Below are positions 16,216 through 23,191 of a stretch of DNA of 23,260 nucleotides, in pieces. A program made the translations under genes and the position numbers. How positions within the stretch are numbered: position 1 is the first letter of the stretch; every line of letters begins with the position of its first letter. Origin of the DNA: Planctomycetaceae bacterium (GTDB lineage Bacteria; Planctomycetota; Planctomycetia; Pirellulales; Thermoguttaceae). The notes below the pieces were generated by a model. The model did not search any database, was not told the DNA's origin, and worked only from the letters and a program-made list of their open reading frames with translations. The stretch covers positions 1 through 23,260 of the forward strand of contig JAITKS010000443.1 in assembly GCA_031278315.1 (NCBI GenBank), read 5' to 3'.

Positions 16216-16281
16216 CCTATTGCGTAATTTCTCGACAGAATCGGGCATATTCGCAGTTCGATTTAAGTCAAGAATTACGCA
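16216..16281 (+). ncRNA. Candidate structured RNA segment
   Basis: Directly after the promoter candidate, TGCGTAATT (16221-16229) pairs perfectly with AATTACGCA (16273-16281). Inside, GAC pairs with GTC and AATCG with CGATT in nested order, giving one long interrupted hairpin of about 61 nt. No terminator follows it closely, so the 3' end is unknown. I do not recognise a known RNA family: SRP, tmRNA and RNase P signatures are absent. Confidence 0.3.
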
Positions 16282-16410
16282 GCTCGTACTATGAATTTCG
16301 ACGATTAAAAAGTGTATTCATCAAAACTTGCTTCAACTCTAGTAAGCAGGAAAATATTACCGAAATTTAACATTTGAACAATTGAAATCTTTTCTAATAT
16401 ATATCGAATA

Positions 16411-16430
16411 TGTGATGTATTGTGATGTAT
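16411..16430. repeat. Perfect 10-bp tandem duplication
   Basis: TGTGATGTAT occurs twice head to tail and identically, in a gene-free region. Confidence 0.75.
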
Positions 16431-16910
16431 ATTGTCTGGTTTTAACTGTTGATCTGGTAACTATTGACTATAAATCAATATGTAATATTTCAGTAAATTG
16501 ATAATTTTGTCGTCGGCAGTTTGGTTAGATTAAACGTTACAGAAAATAAGTTGAGAAATATTAATCGGCAAAATCAAAAAATCGTAATCAAGGTAACTTA
16601 AACAGCTCATTGAACTGTTATAATTCTTTTATATTTACAACATGTCAAACAATTATTTAGACAAAAATTAAATTAGATTCGGCATAGAATTTAATAAAAA
16701 TAAAGAATTACGTTTTTTTTGCCGACAATACAATTTACTGTGTTGAATTTTTTACTATGAAAATTATTTTAATACAGACAGTTCAATAAACTTATACAAA
16801 TCTTATATAGACGCATATTAAATTTAATAACGTCTTAAAGTATCATTCATTCCGAATTTAAGCTGCTCTCACTTGAAAGTCCAGTTAGAGCGGGCTGAAT
16901 ACTTATCCGC

Positions 16911-16970
16911 CGGCAAGTTACTAATCGGAAAGTTATTCATCGGAAAGTTATTTATCGGCAAGTATGAATT
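16911..16970. repeat. Four-copy 15-bp tandem array
   Basis: CGGCAAGTTACTAAT, CGGAAAGTTATTCAT, CGGAAAGTTATTTAT and CGGCAAGTATGAATT follow each other without gaps, about 225 bases before the small gene at 17195. Confidence 0.85.
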
Positions 16971-17194
16971 TATTCCGTTGTGTTATCGAGTCGAATTTCA
17001 TAATACGATTCATATATTGATAAATTTATTGTAACGATAAATTGAAGCGGGTAAAATTTATTAGTCAAATCAAAATGTAAAATTGTGTGTAAACAGTAAA
17101 AAAAATATAGGAGCAAGGTTTCCTGATTTAATTGAACATATTAATAATTGCAATTCGTTGTAAGAGAACGGAACAAACAAATTAAGGTAAAAAA

Positions 17195-17413
17195 ATGCAT
17201 AATGTTTTTGAAGCAATTTTAGAAACCGGACACGATGAAGATTTTATTCCGGTAGTTACAGAAGATTTTCGACCCACAGATGCACCGGCAGGTTCACCGG
17301 CAAAGTTAGAGGTTTTAGCCGAAAGAATAAGAAGAGGTTTACCATTATGGCATCCCGAAGACCGTGTAGATTATACAGGGTTGACAGGTGCAGTTCGTCC
17401 GCCGCATGATTAA
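17195..17413 (+). CDS. Small conserved protein (72 aa), unknown function
   Basis: A 72-residue soluble, acidic protein with no signal peptide or transmembrane segment. The C-terminal part reads LPLWHPEDRVDYTGLTGAVR, a highly structured motif (WHPEDRVDY) that I associate with small proteins found across planctomycetes; this is recollection, not a search. An Ala/Pro-rich linker (TDAPAGSPAKLEVLAERIRR) precedes it. GC content is higher than the surrounding DNA and the codon pattern is that of a real gene. AAGG lies eight bases before the ATG, a weak but plausible ribosome site. It stands alone after a 1.7 kb gene-free stretch. The function is unknown. Confidence 0.82.
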   Translation: MHNVFEAILETGHDEDFIPVVTEDFRPTDAPAGSPAKLEVLAERIRRGLPLWHPEDRVDYTGLTGAVRPPHD

Positions 17414-17461
17414 TTATTCTAGTTGAAATAGCGAATTGAAATGGCGAATTATGTTGAATAT

Positions 17462-17537
17462 CAAAATAAGAATAAAAATAAAATAAGAATAAAGTCAAAA
17501 AAGTAAAAATCAAAAAGTAAAAATCAAAATCAAATAT
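17462..17537. repeat. A-rich tandem repeats, including a perfect 14-bp duplication
   Basis: AATAAGAATAAAAATAAAAT words are followed by AAAAAGTAAAAATC twice in a row (17498-17511, 17512-17525). Confidence 0.75.
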
Positions 17538-17700
17538 CGAGTGTCAAGTTAATGTCTGAAGAGTTCTCTTTAAAAAAATAAAAAATAAAATTATCAAGAC
17601 AATGTTTGTTTATATTATTTTCTATTATGTTACTGTTCATTGAATAATAAGTTTTCATAAATATATTTTGCACGGACACATGTATTGTATTAGGTAATTT

Positions 17701-17770
17701 CTAAAAACTGATATTAGGAGGAATGCAGACATCTTTGCCTGCATACTTTTTTGTATCAAAAAAAACGCCT
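17701..17770 (+). repeat. One-sided copy of the 6551 composite element
   Basis: CTAAAAACTGATATTAGGAG followed by GAATGCAGACATCTTTGCCT parallels 6551-6592 with single-base indels and a few substitutions, including the GCAGAC/GCCTGC hairpin and the TTTTTTGTATCAAAAA run. The right half of the 6551 element is missing; CACGAAA repeats begin instead. Confidence 0.75.
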
Positions 17771-17890
17771 AAACACGAAACACACGAAACACACGAAACA
17801 CACGAAACTACACAAAAAACACGAAAATCATATAAAATCTCTTTTCGTGATTTTCATGATTTTCGTGTTTTTTTTTTGTGTTTCGTGTTT
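17771..17890. repeat. CACGAAA inverted-repeat element
   Basis: AAACACGAAACACA (17771-17784) and TGTGTTTCGTGTTT (17877-17890) are exact inverted repeats; inside, ACACGAAAATCAT (17819-17831) and ATGATTTTCGTGT (17856-17868) also match exactly. The left arm contains an expanded tandem of CACACGAAA (three to four copies). It could form a long hairpin in RNA, and it lies 31 bases past the stop of the 17922-19889 gene, so it may work as its terminator. Confidence 0.8.
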
Positions 17891-17921
17891 AAAAAATTCT
17901 CGTCAAATTTCTTAGAGGTTA

Positions 17922-19889
17922 CTAATTCTTTTTTATCCAATTAAAACCTACTGATAACCATCCGTTTACAGATTTTGCAAAAACAGGTTTTAATTCACCG
18001 CTATTTTTCCATCCTTTCCATTTTAGTCCGAAAGGTTTTAACTCTATTCTTTTTGGTGCAGATTCTAAACGTCTCAATACAATAGTTCTAATAGTTTGTT
18101 CTCTCGCGGAAATATTTTTTTTCCCTCGCGGCATTGCATCCGGTTTCTCTGTCTGCTCAAGAACTACAACAATATTACCCGATTCTTGGCGTTCCATTTT
18201 TATTTTGTAAACTAACGTAATGTCAAGTCCGGGATACCTTGTATTATTCTGAAGAAAACTATTTATTCTAACTACAATCTTTACGATGTCTTCTTCAAAC
18301 ATTATTGCAATAGGAGCTTTACTCGCAAACGTTATTGCGATTGGGTCTTGTTCATGTTTACGCTCGAAAATTTGTTGCAACGACTCCAATTCACTCAACT
18401 GCTCACTCAAATTCGATTCCGATTCGTCAAAGATTCTACCTGCCAACGCAAACGCTGCTACATTATTCGGTAAAGATTGATGTAACTGAACATACACATC
18501 ATAATCATTCTTTCCGAAATTCGGAGCTTCCGTAACACTACACGGTTGAAATGTCGTTCCGACCAAAGCTCTGCCTTTTATTTCACCTTGTAAATTTTTA
18601 TCTTCCGAACTGATACTAGAAAGATCAAATTCCGGTAATAATCCGAATTGTTTCAACGGACGTCTGAAGCTGTTTTGATATTGTTCATTTGCATCTGCTA
18701 TTTCTGAATCAACGATTGCATCAATTTGATCATTCAGTCTTGCTTCAGCTCGAGCCGTTGCTTCCGCTAACGAATCTTCACGCTGATTTTCAACTTGTCG
18801 TTTTGCAATACATCTAATCAAAGCACCGGCGTTTATACGAACATTATAAATATCTGCTTTCAAGTCAGCTTTTGATTTTGCCGGCAATGCCGAAATTTTA
18901 TCGGGTGTTAGTAAAACTCTTTTCTTACCCAACAGTACACCTGTTGTTTTCGTATTCAATGTAACAGGCGAATGATATCCTGTAGTTTCTGTTTCCATGT
19001 TAGCGTCAATGATTACATCAATTGCTGCTCCGTTATTCCGCGTAACAATCGACGAGGAACTCATGCCTGTCATGCTTCCTGATCCGATAAGTTTCGTTCC
19101 TTGTATTGTTTCACTTACGTCGATGTCTCGTGCGAGTTGACGGTTAAAACCATTCGACATGAAATTATTATTAATAGTAAATTGAATATTCGATTTAGAT
19201 ATCTGTTTACGTACCGCAAAAATAACTTGCGAGGCTCGCGAATCAAAAATACTTATATCACTAAACCAAGTAATCAAATCGTTCAAGGCTGCTCCAACTA
19301 TCGGTGAAGAAGTATTAATATAATTCTGCAACACAGTCTCAAAGCTGTCGCAAACTTTTGAAAGTTGTGAATCATATTTCTTGTCTGAATTTAAAAGAGC
19401 GTATATTGTCTGATAGCGTCTTAATTCATTTCTTACGCCGTTAAATTTTTCCCATCGTAATCCTTTCTTGTCGAGATTAAAATTATTCCATGCGTTTCTG
19501 ATTGTTTCGATATCAGGTAAATTTTTTGTTGAGAGACTAGATTTAAGCGAATCGAGTTCTAATGTCTCTCGCCAAGAATCAGCCGATTCACGATTCGACT
19601 CCGATTTGAGAACTTTGATTAGTGTGTTGCATTCTTTCAGTAAGAGTTTCTTGCAACGGCTCAAGTCAGAAGTTTTCGGTTCTATCGGATTCGATTTAAG
19701 TTTCGCAATTGCCGCCGCAAGATCAATTTGTTTCACCTGACTGCTGACTTTGATCCTATTATGCCGCCCAAACGATAATTTTGCAGCAAACGTTGCATCT
19801 TGCGGAACGATGAGTGCCGCCATGCAAAACGATAATAGAAAAAACAAGGTAGAAACGAAACACAATGGTTTTTTCTTCGTATTTTTCAT
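17922..19889 (-). CDS. Large secreted protein of unknown function
   Basis: A 655-residue envelope protein. Residues 8-36 look like a Sec signal peptide (LCFVSTLFFLLSFCMAALIV, cleavage near TFAA). The mature part has a helical N-terminal half (about 55-270), a central beta-type region (IDVIIDANMETETTGYHSPV, about 300-330), a helical arginine/glutamate-rich segment (EATARAEARLNDQIDAIVDSE) and a beta-rich C-terminal end closing in GWLSVGFNWIKKN. I recognise no named domain. Only this start (ATG 19889) puts the signal peptide at the true N-terminus; upstream ATGs at 19919 and 19934 extend it with poor residues. No ribosome binding site. It is separated from neighbours by long spacers, so it appears to be a single gene. 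Confidence 0.78.
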   Translation of the reverse strand: MKNTKKKPLCFVSTLFFLLSFCMAALIVPQDATFAAKLSFGRHNRIKVSSQVKQIDLAAAIAKLKSNPIEPKTSDLSRCKKLLLKECNTLIKVLKSESNRESADSWRETLELDSLKSSLSTKNLPDIETIRNAWNNFNLDKKGLRWEKFNGVRNELRRYQTIYALLNSDKKYDSQLSKVCDSFETVLQNYINTSSPIVGAALNDLITWFSDISIFDSRASQVIFAVRKQISKSNIQFTINNNFMSNGFNRQLARDIDVSETIQGTKLIGSGSMTGMSSSSIVTRNNGAAIDVIIDANMETETTGYHSPVTLNTKTTGVLLGKKRVLLTPDKISALPAKSKADLKADIYNVRINAGALIRCIAKRQVENQREDSLAEATARAEARLNDQIDAIVDSEIADANEQYQNSFRRPLKQFGLLPEFDLSSISSEDKNLQGEIKGRALVGTTFQPCSVTEAPNFGKNDYDVYVQLHQSLPNNVAAFALAGRIFDESESNLSEQLSELESLQQIFERKHEQDPIAITFASKAPIAIMFEEDIVKIVVRINSFLQNNTRYPGLDITLVYKIKMERQESGNIVVVLEQTEKPDAMPRGKKNISAREQTIRTIVLRRLESAPKRIELKPFGLKWKGWKNSGELKPVFAKSVNGWLSVGFNWIKKN

Positions 19890-20093
19890 CGTTAAATATG
19901 TGGTTAAGGTTAAATTCATTTTGAAATCGTACATTCGACGCCCTTCGCCGAATCAAAAAAACACGATTCAAAATTAAATTCAAAAAAAATTTGGATTCTT
20001 ACAGTTGACTATTAGTTGCAATTCGTAAAGTCTATAATCACTATTTGAACAAACAATTAAATTATAATTTTTACAAAATTACAACGAAATTGT

Positions 20094-20121
20094 TTGACAT
20101 ACAGTTTTAAATTCGTAATTA
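20094..20121 (+). promoter_or_regulatory. Weak candidate promoter
   Basis: TTGACA (20094-20099), a 16-base spacer, and TAATTA (20116-20121). The -10 is poor, so it carries little weight alone, but it lies upstream of a terminator-like hairpin on the same strand. Confidence 0.25.
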
Positions 20122-20476
20122 AAAATTTGTACAATTCCGTAACTGTCTCAAAAGTACAACCGGTAATAACATAGCAACTCACTACGGAAGTAATTTTGAC
20201 ATGTTGAAAAATATCCCGCTGACTATATTACAAATTTTTATAAACAGGGTACTTTACAAGCCCTATTAAATAACATAAACTGTTCCCGTTAAATTTTGCC
20301 TAACAGGTAATGATTGCCTAATTAGAAATGTTTAACATTTATTACTCTGACCGAATGCTTTTGTTTAGCAATTTGATATTAAGCCGTCTGATTGTGTTCG
20401 GATTAAGGAGGAAGGATAAAGGGATTATTTAACTGTTCTTACTTTATCAAAAATTGTTTATTTGCGATTGCATTTT

Positions 20477-20496
20477 GTCGGGCAGCCGGCTTTTTT
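20477..20496 (+). terminator. Rho-independent terminator-like hairpin
   Basis: GTCGG and CCGGC pair (five pairs, one G-T) around GCAG, followed at once by TTTTTT. It has no obvious plus-strand gene upstream to terminate, which raises the question of an untranslated transcript. Confidence 0.5.
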
Positions 20497-20605
20497 GTTA
20501 TCGGTAAATCGAATTTTGAAATGCGAACAGTAAAGGACGTGATACGAATTACCAGTGTGCTAAGTACAAAACTACATTGATTAATGGATGGTATTTCTTT
20601 TTAAG

Positions 20606-20694
20606 AAGTGTTGACCCCGCTACGGCAATGGGCAACCTAATCAATTCGCAATTTTCGATAGTCTGTAACCGATTCGTTGTATCGTTTAGCACTT
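20606..20694 (+). promoter_or_regulatory. Possible structured 5' leader
   Basis: GTTGACCC (20610-20617) pairs with GGGCAAC (20630-20636), with a single bulged A, around a 12-base loop. AAGTG (20606-20610) can pair with CACTT (20690-20694), enclosing this hairpin and a CGAT/ATCG hairpin near 20670. The segment is GC-richer than its surroundings and precedes the thioredoxin-like/CAP gene by about 100 bases. I do not recognise a riboswitch class. Confidence 0.3.
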
Positions 20695-20777
20695 ACTTTT
20701 ACCGTGTTATTCGTTTATATCGATTAGCAGCTAGACAAAGAATTTTGCGAAATAACAAAGTTTCTTACAAACTCAAC

Positions 20778-20782
20778 GGAGG
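20778..20782 (+). promoter_or_regulatory. Ribosome binding site deciding the CAP-gene start
   Basis: GGAGG lies eight bases before ATG 20791. It supports the long N-terminal extension over later internal methionines. Confidence 0.75.
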
Positions 20783-20790
20783 TAAAAAAA

Positions 20791-22083
20791 ATGAACTGTA
20801 ATACGAACAGTAATGTAAATCGTAACGTTAATCGAGTTGGTAGTGCAAATATTGCGATTGATCGCAATTGCAAAATCAATTTCGCTAAAGCATCCATTGA
20901 AATGTGCCAAAAAATATTCTGTAATTTACAGTCTGGTGCATTCATGTTGTTTACAGGTAAAAATTTGTTGACCATTATTTTTTCATTTTGGATTCAACAA
21001 ATTTTCAACTGTATTAGCCGAACCCAAAAATTAGTGCAACATTATTACATGTTGTATCGATTACGTAAACGGGGGGGGATATGCTGCAAATTTTGGGGTA
21101 GGATATTTCAGATAATATCGAAAAAAGCAGATTTAAGAATTAGAGATTTTCAGAAATTTAAGTCGATTTTGTCGATTTTATCGATTGGACTGCTTGGAAC
21201 AATTTTATTCAGCGGCAATCTCGTTGCTTATGAACGTCTTTGGTTTGACGATTTCGAGGAAGCGAAAAGTGTTGCTCAAGCTTCAAATAAAAATCTGTTA
21301 ATATATTTTTCAGCAACCGGCAGTAACTATACGCCGATAGTAGAAGCTGGATCAAGGCAGGTTCGTAATCGCGGACAATTGGGATCATTATCGCAGATAT
21401 GCAACGAATTTGAACGCAATGTGTTTGAAACAGAAGAAGTAATAAACATGATGAATCAATTTGTGGTGTTGAAAATACCTGTTGATAAGAAAATAATTAA
21501 TGACAACGGCGGAGAAGTTTTGCTTATCGAAACTCCAATGTTTAAAGAAATGGTAGGTCATCCGGGTTTAGCGATAATTGATTTTGAAGATTACGACAAG
21601 CCGTTTTATGGTGAACTTATTGGAGTTTTACCTTTTATCAATTTTGCAGCACCGACGCAATTTCATATTGCAACTTTTCTGACGATTCCATCTTGCAAGT
21701 TGACACAACGGACATTAACTTATGCCGTGAAAATTCACCCTGATCGTCCACAAAGCGCAGATGGTAATATCGATCCGACTCTATTGATAGAAGCAACAGG
21801 ACATGCAGAGTATCAAGCTAAAAATCGTATATTAGGGCATCAGAATTTTAGTGCGAGATCGAGCAGAGTGCGTGCAGTTTTAGGTGAAGGAATATCTGAA
21901 GTTTGTGCGCAAAGCGGTTTGTACAGCGGACATTTCGAGGCAGCAATTGCATGCGTAAGAGGATGGCGAGGTTCACCTGCTCATTGGAGATGTGTTCGTG
22001 CAAAACAAAAATATTATGCTTACGACATGGTAAAAAGTTCAAACGGTGTCTGGTATGCAACGGGATTATTTGTAGGTCCGTAA
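20791..22083 (+). CDS. Thioredoxin-like and CAP-domain fusion protein
   Basis: A 430-residue envelope protein. An Asn-rich start (1-30) and a hydrophobic stretch (48-72) precede a clear membrane or signal segment (ILSILSIGLLGTILFSGNLV, 127-145). Residues 149-295 are thioredoxin-like (WFDDFEEAKSVAQASNKNLL, then a cis-Pro-like GHPG at 256-259), but the CXXC site is replaced by SATGSNYTP. Residues 306-430 resemble a CAP/SCP domain: GH (H350), SEVCA (E370), GWRGSPAHW (H398) and a YDMVKSSNGVWYATGLF end. This arrangement is one I recall from planctomycetes, without a search. CAP domains act outside the cytoplasm; the thioredoxin part cannot do thiol chemistry. GGAGG before ATG 20791 supports this start, though the 126-residue extension is odd. 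The gene is followed by an inverted-repeat element. Confidence 0.78.
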   Translation: MNCNTNSNVNRNVNRVGSANIAIDRNCKINFAKASIEMCQKIFCNLQSGAFMLFTGKNLLTIIFSFWIQQIFNCISRTQKLVQHYYMLYRLRKRGGICCKFWGRIFQIISKKADLRIRDFQKFKSILSILSIGLLGTILFSGNLVAYERLWFDDFEEAKSVAQASNKNLLIYFSATGSNYTPIVEAGSRQVRNRGQLGSLSQICNEFERNVFETEEVINMMNQFVVLKIPVDKKIINDNGGEVLLIETPMFKEMVGHPGLAIIDFEDYDKPFYGELIGVLPFINFAAPTQFHIATFLTIPSCKLTQRTLTYAVKIHPDRPQSADGNIDPTLLIEATGHAEYQAKNRILGHQNFSARSSRVRAVLGEGISEVCAQSGLYSGHFEAAIACVRGWRGSPAHWRCVRAKQKYYAYDMVKSSNGVWYATGLFVGP

Positions 22084-22092
22084 GAAAAAAAA

Positions 22093-22348
22093 TAATATAT
22101 CGGCGGATTTTTTGTTTGAAATTAATATTTTAACCTAAAACAAATTTTCCACCGATATATTACACGAATATATTATATATTATACGAATTCGTTTTTTGT
22201 TTTTTTGAGATCACAAAACACACGAAAAATTCACGAAAAGCACGAAAAGCACGAAAAGGGGTTGTATATAATTTTCGTGTATTTTGTTATATTTCGTTAT
22301 TTCGTGTGTTTTGTAATCTCAACAAAACAACAATTCTGCTGATATTAC
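22093..22348. repeat. Complete CACGAAA/TAATATATC inverted-repeat element
   Basis: Nested inverted repeats. TAATATATCGGCGGA (22093-22107) pairs with TCCACCGATATATTA (22148-22162), 14 of 15. GAGATCACAAAACACACGAA (from 22207) pairs with the segment ending at 22320, with one mismatch in 21. Between them CACGAAAAG occurs three times (22232-22258). The right edge CAATTCTGCTGATATTAC (22331-22348) is the reverse of the 1699 repeat end. It begins ten bases after the stop codon of the CAP-domain gene. Related copies: 13023-13197 and 17771-17890. Confidence 0.8.
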
Positions 22349-22676
22349 TAATTTTGTAAATGGAATTTTTGGTTACTCTTAACTCTGGTAAATAAGTGTA
22401 ATGTTACGTGCGGTTCAATGTACTCCCCTTGAACAAATTGCATTCTGGTTTATATTTATTGAAATTTTTTGATTACCTCCGCTTGAATTTTCGTTTAGAA
22501 CTGTCTGCTTGCAATATCGAAAAATAGATTTACTCTTTTGTATCACTAAAATTCATAATACGATACGCATAAAAGTAGTCTTTGAAATATTCATACTGTA
22601 ATCAAAAATAAAATTAAATGTTAATCTAAATTACTTTGAGTTTCGTCATCGTAACAGGAATTATTTTTTTCCGCAA

Positions 22677-22700
22677 TTGGTCAAAATGACCAAATTTTTT
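22677..22700 (+). terminator. Terminator-like hairpin before rpsU
   Basis: TTGGTCA (22677-22683) and TGACCAA (22687-22693) pair perfectly around AAA, followed by ATTTTTT. It lies 113 bases before the bS21 start, so it could end upstream transcription or be an operator or attenuator for rpsU. Confidence 0.5.
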
Positions 22701-22800
22701 GACGAAAATGATAAGTATAAATTATTCAGTAACCACTCAAGAATAAATTTTTACAAATTTTTTTCTCGATGGCTGCTTAACTCACAAAAACTTAAAATTG

Positions 22801-22807
22801 AAAGGAG
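22801..22807 (+). promoter_or_regulatory. Ribosome binding site fixing a GTG start
   Basis: AAAGGAG lies five bases before GTG 22813. The upstream in-frame TTG at 22798 would place this site inside the coding region, so GTG 22813 is the start. Confidence 0.8.
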
Positions 22808-22812
22808 AAATT

Positions 22813-23028
22813 GTGGTAAAACTCACACTTAGAGATAAAGAAACAGTTCAAGATGCCGTCCGCCGTTTTCGTAAACTCGTCGAAAGAAGCGGACTAAAAA
22901 AAGAAATGAGAAGAAGAGAATACTTCGAAAAACCAAGCGAAGTTAAAAGACGCTCAAAATTAAGAGCTATAAGACGAAATCTGATGATTATAAAAATCGC
23001 ACAAAATCCAAGATTAGCCGCTATGTAA
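22813..23028 (+). CDS. rpsU: Small ribosomal subunit protein bS21
   Basis: A 71-residue, very basic ribosomal protein of the 30S subunit near the anti-Shine-Dalgarno end of 16S rRNA. The family pattern is clear: LRDKETVQDAVRRFRKLVER (N-terminal helix), then KKEMRRREYFEKPSEVKRRS, the characteristic RRREYxEKP segment, and an Arg/Lys-rich helix. Length is typical. It starts with GTG (MVKLTLRD), preceded by AAAGGAG at five bases. It appears as a single gene with a hairpin 113 bases upstream; the next gene begins 160 bases downstream and has its own ribosome site. Confidence 0.96.
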   Translation: MVKLTLRDKETVQDAVRRFRKLVERSGLKKEMRRREYFEKPSEVKRRSKLRAIRRNLMIIKIAQNPRLAAM

Positions 23029-23191
23029 ATAAAATTTCTGTAGTGAGCCTCTATCTAATAATTAACTCAAGAAAATGTATTCAACATAATTAAAAATGCA
23101 GTTTTGCTTTTTAATAAAAAATAACCTTTCACAATTGTACACCAATACAAAAAGATTAAGATTTTAAAAACATGAGATCAGGAGATTAAAT

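Larger units (their letters stand above)
15516..17194. other. 1.7 kb gene-free region with promoter-like elements
   Basis: No supported reading frame on either strand. It holds two repeats (15530-15559 and 15566-15598), tandem promoter-like sequences (16123-16209), a foldable segment (16221-16281), the doubled 10-mer TGTGATGTAT (16411-16430), and a 15-bp tandem array (16911-16970). The last 80 bases lead into the 72-residue gene with an AAGG ribosome site. The size and the promoter-like elements make an untranslated RNA gene possible. Confidence 0.65.
17414..17921. other. Repeat-filled spacer
   Basis: No supported gene. It holds an A-rich repeat run (17462-17537), a relative of the 6551 element (17701-17770) and a CACGAAA inverted repeat (17771-17890). 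A 73-codon frame at 17723-17944 is simply the CACGAAACA repeat translated (HETHETHET) and is not called. Confidence 0.7.
19890..20790. other. 0.9 kb divergent spacer with hairpins
   Basis: No supported gene; a 74-codon frame at 20577-20801 overlaps the start of the next gene and is not called. A weak promoter-like pair (TTGACA 20094, TAATTA 20116), a terminator-like hairpin (20477-20496) and a structured-looking leader (20606-20694) are listed separately. GGAGGAAGG at 20407-20415 looks like a ribosome site but no reading frame follows. Confidence 0.6.
22084..22812. other. Spacer with a large inverted-repeat element
   Basis: No gene. The CACGAAA element occupies 22093-22348, and a terminator-like hairpin lies at 22677-22700. 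A promoter for bS21 is expected between that hairpin and 22813, but I see no clear -35/-10 pair. Confidence 0.65.

Noticed and set aside
16250..16275. tRNA T-loop-like GTTCGATT
   Set aside because: The bases flanking it do not form a T stem and no acceptor or anticodon arm fits.
17723..17944. 73-codon frame containing HETHETHET repeats
   Set aside because: It is the translation of the CACGAAACA tandem repeat and runs into the 3' end of the convergent gene.
20606..20640. Known riboswitch (cyclic di-GMP type) suggested by GGGCAACC
   Set aside because: The second conserved block (GACGCAAAGCC-like) is absent; no class can be supported.
20577..20801. 74-codon frame before the CAP-domain gene
   Set aside because: It overlaps the well-supported start at 20791 and the structured leader, with TTG start and no ribosome site.
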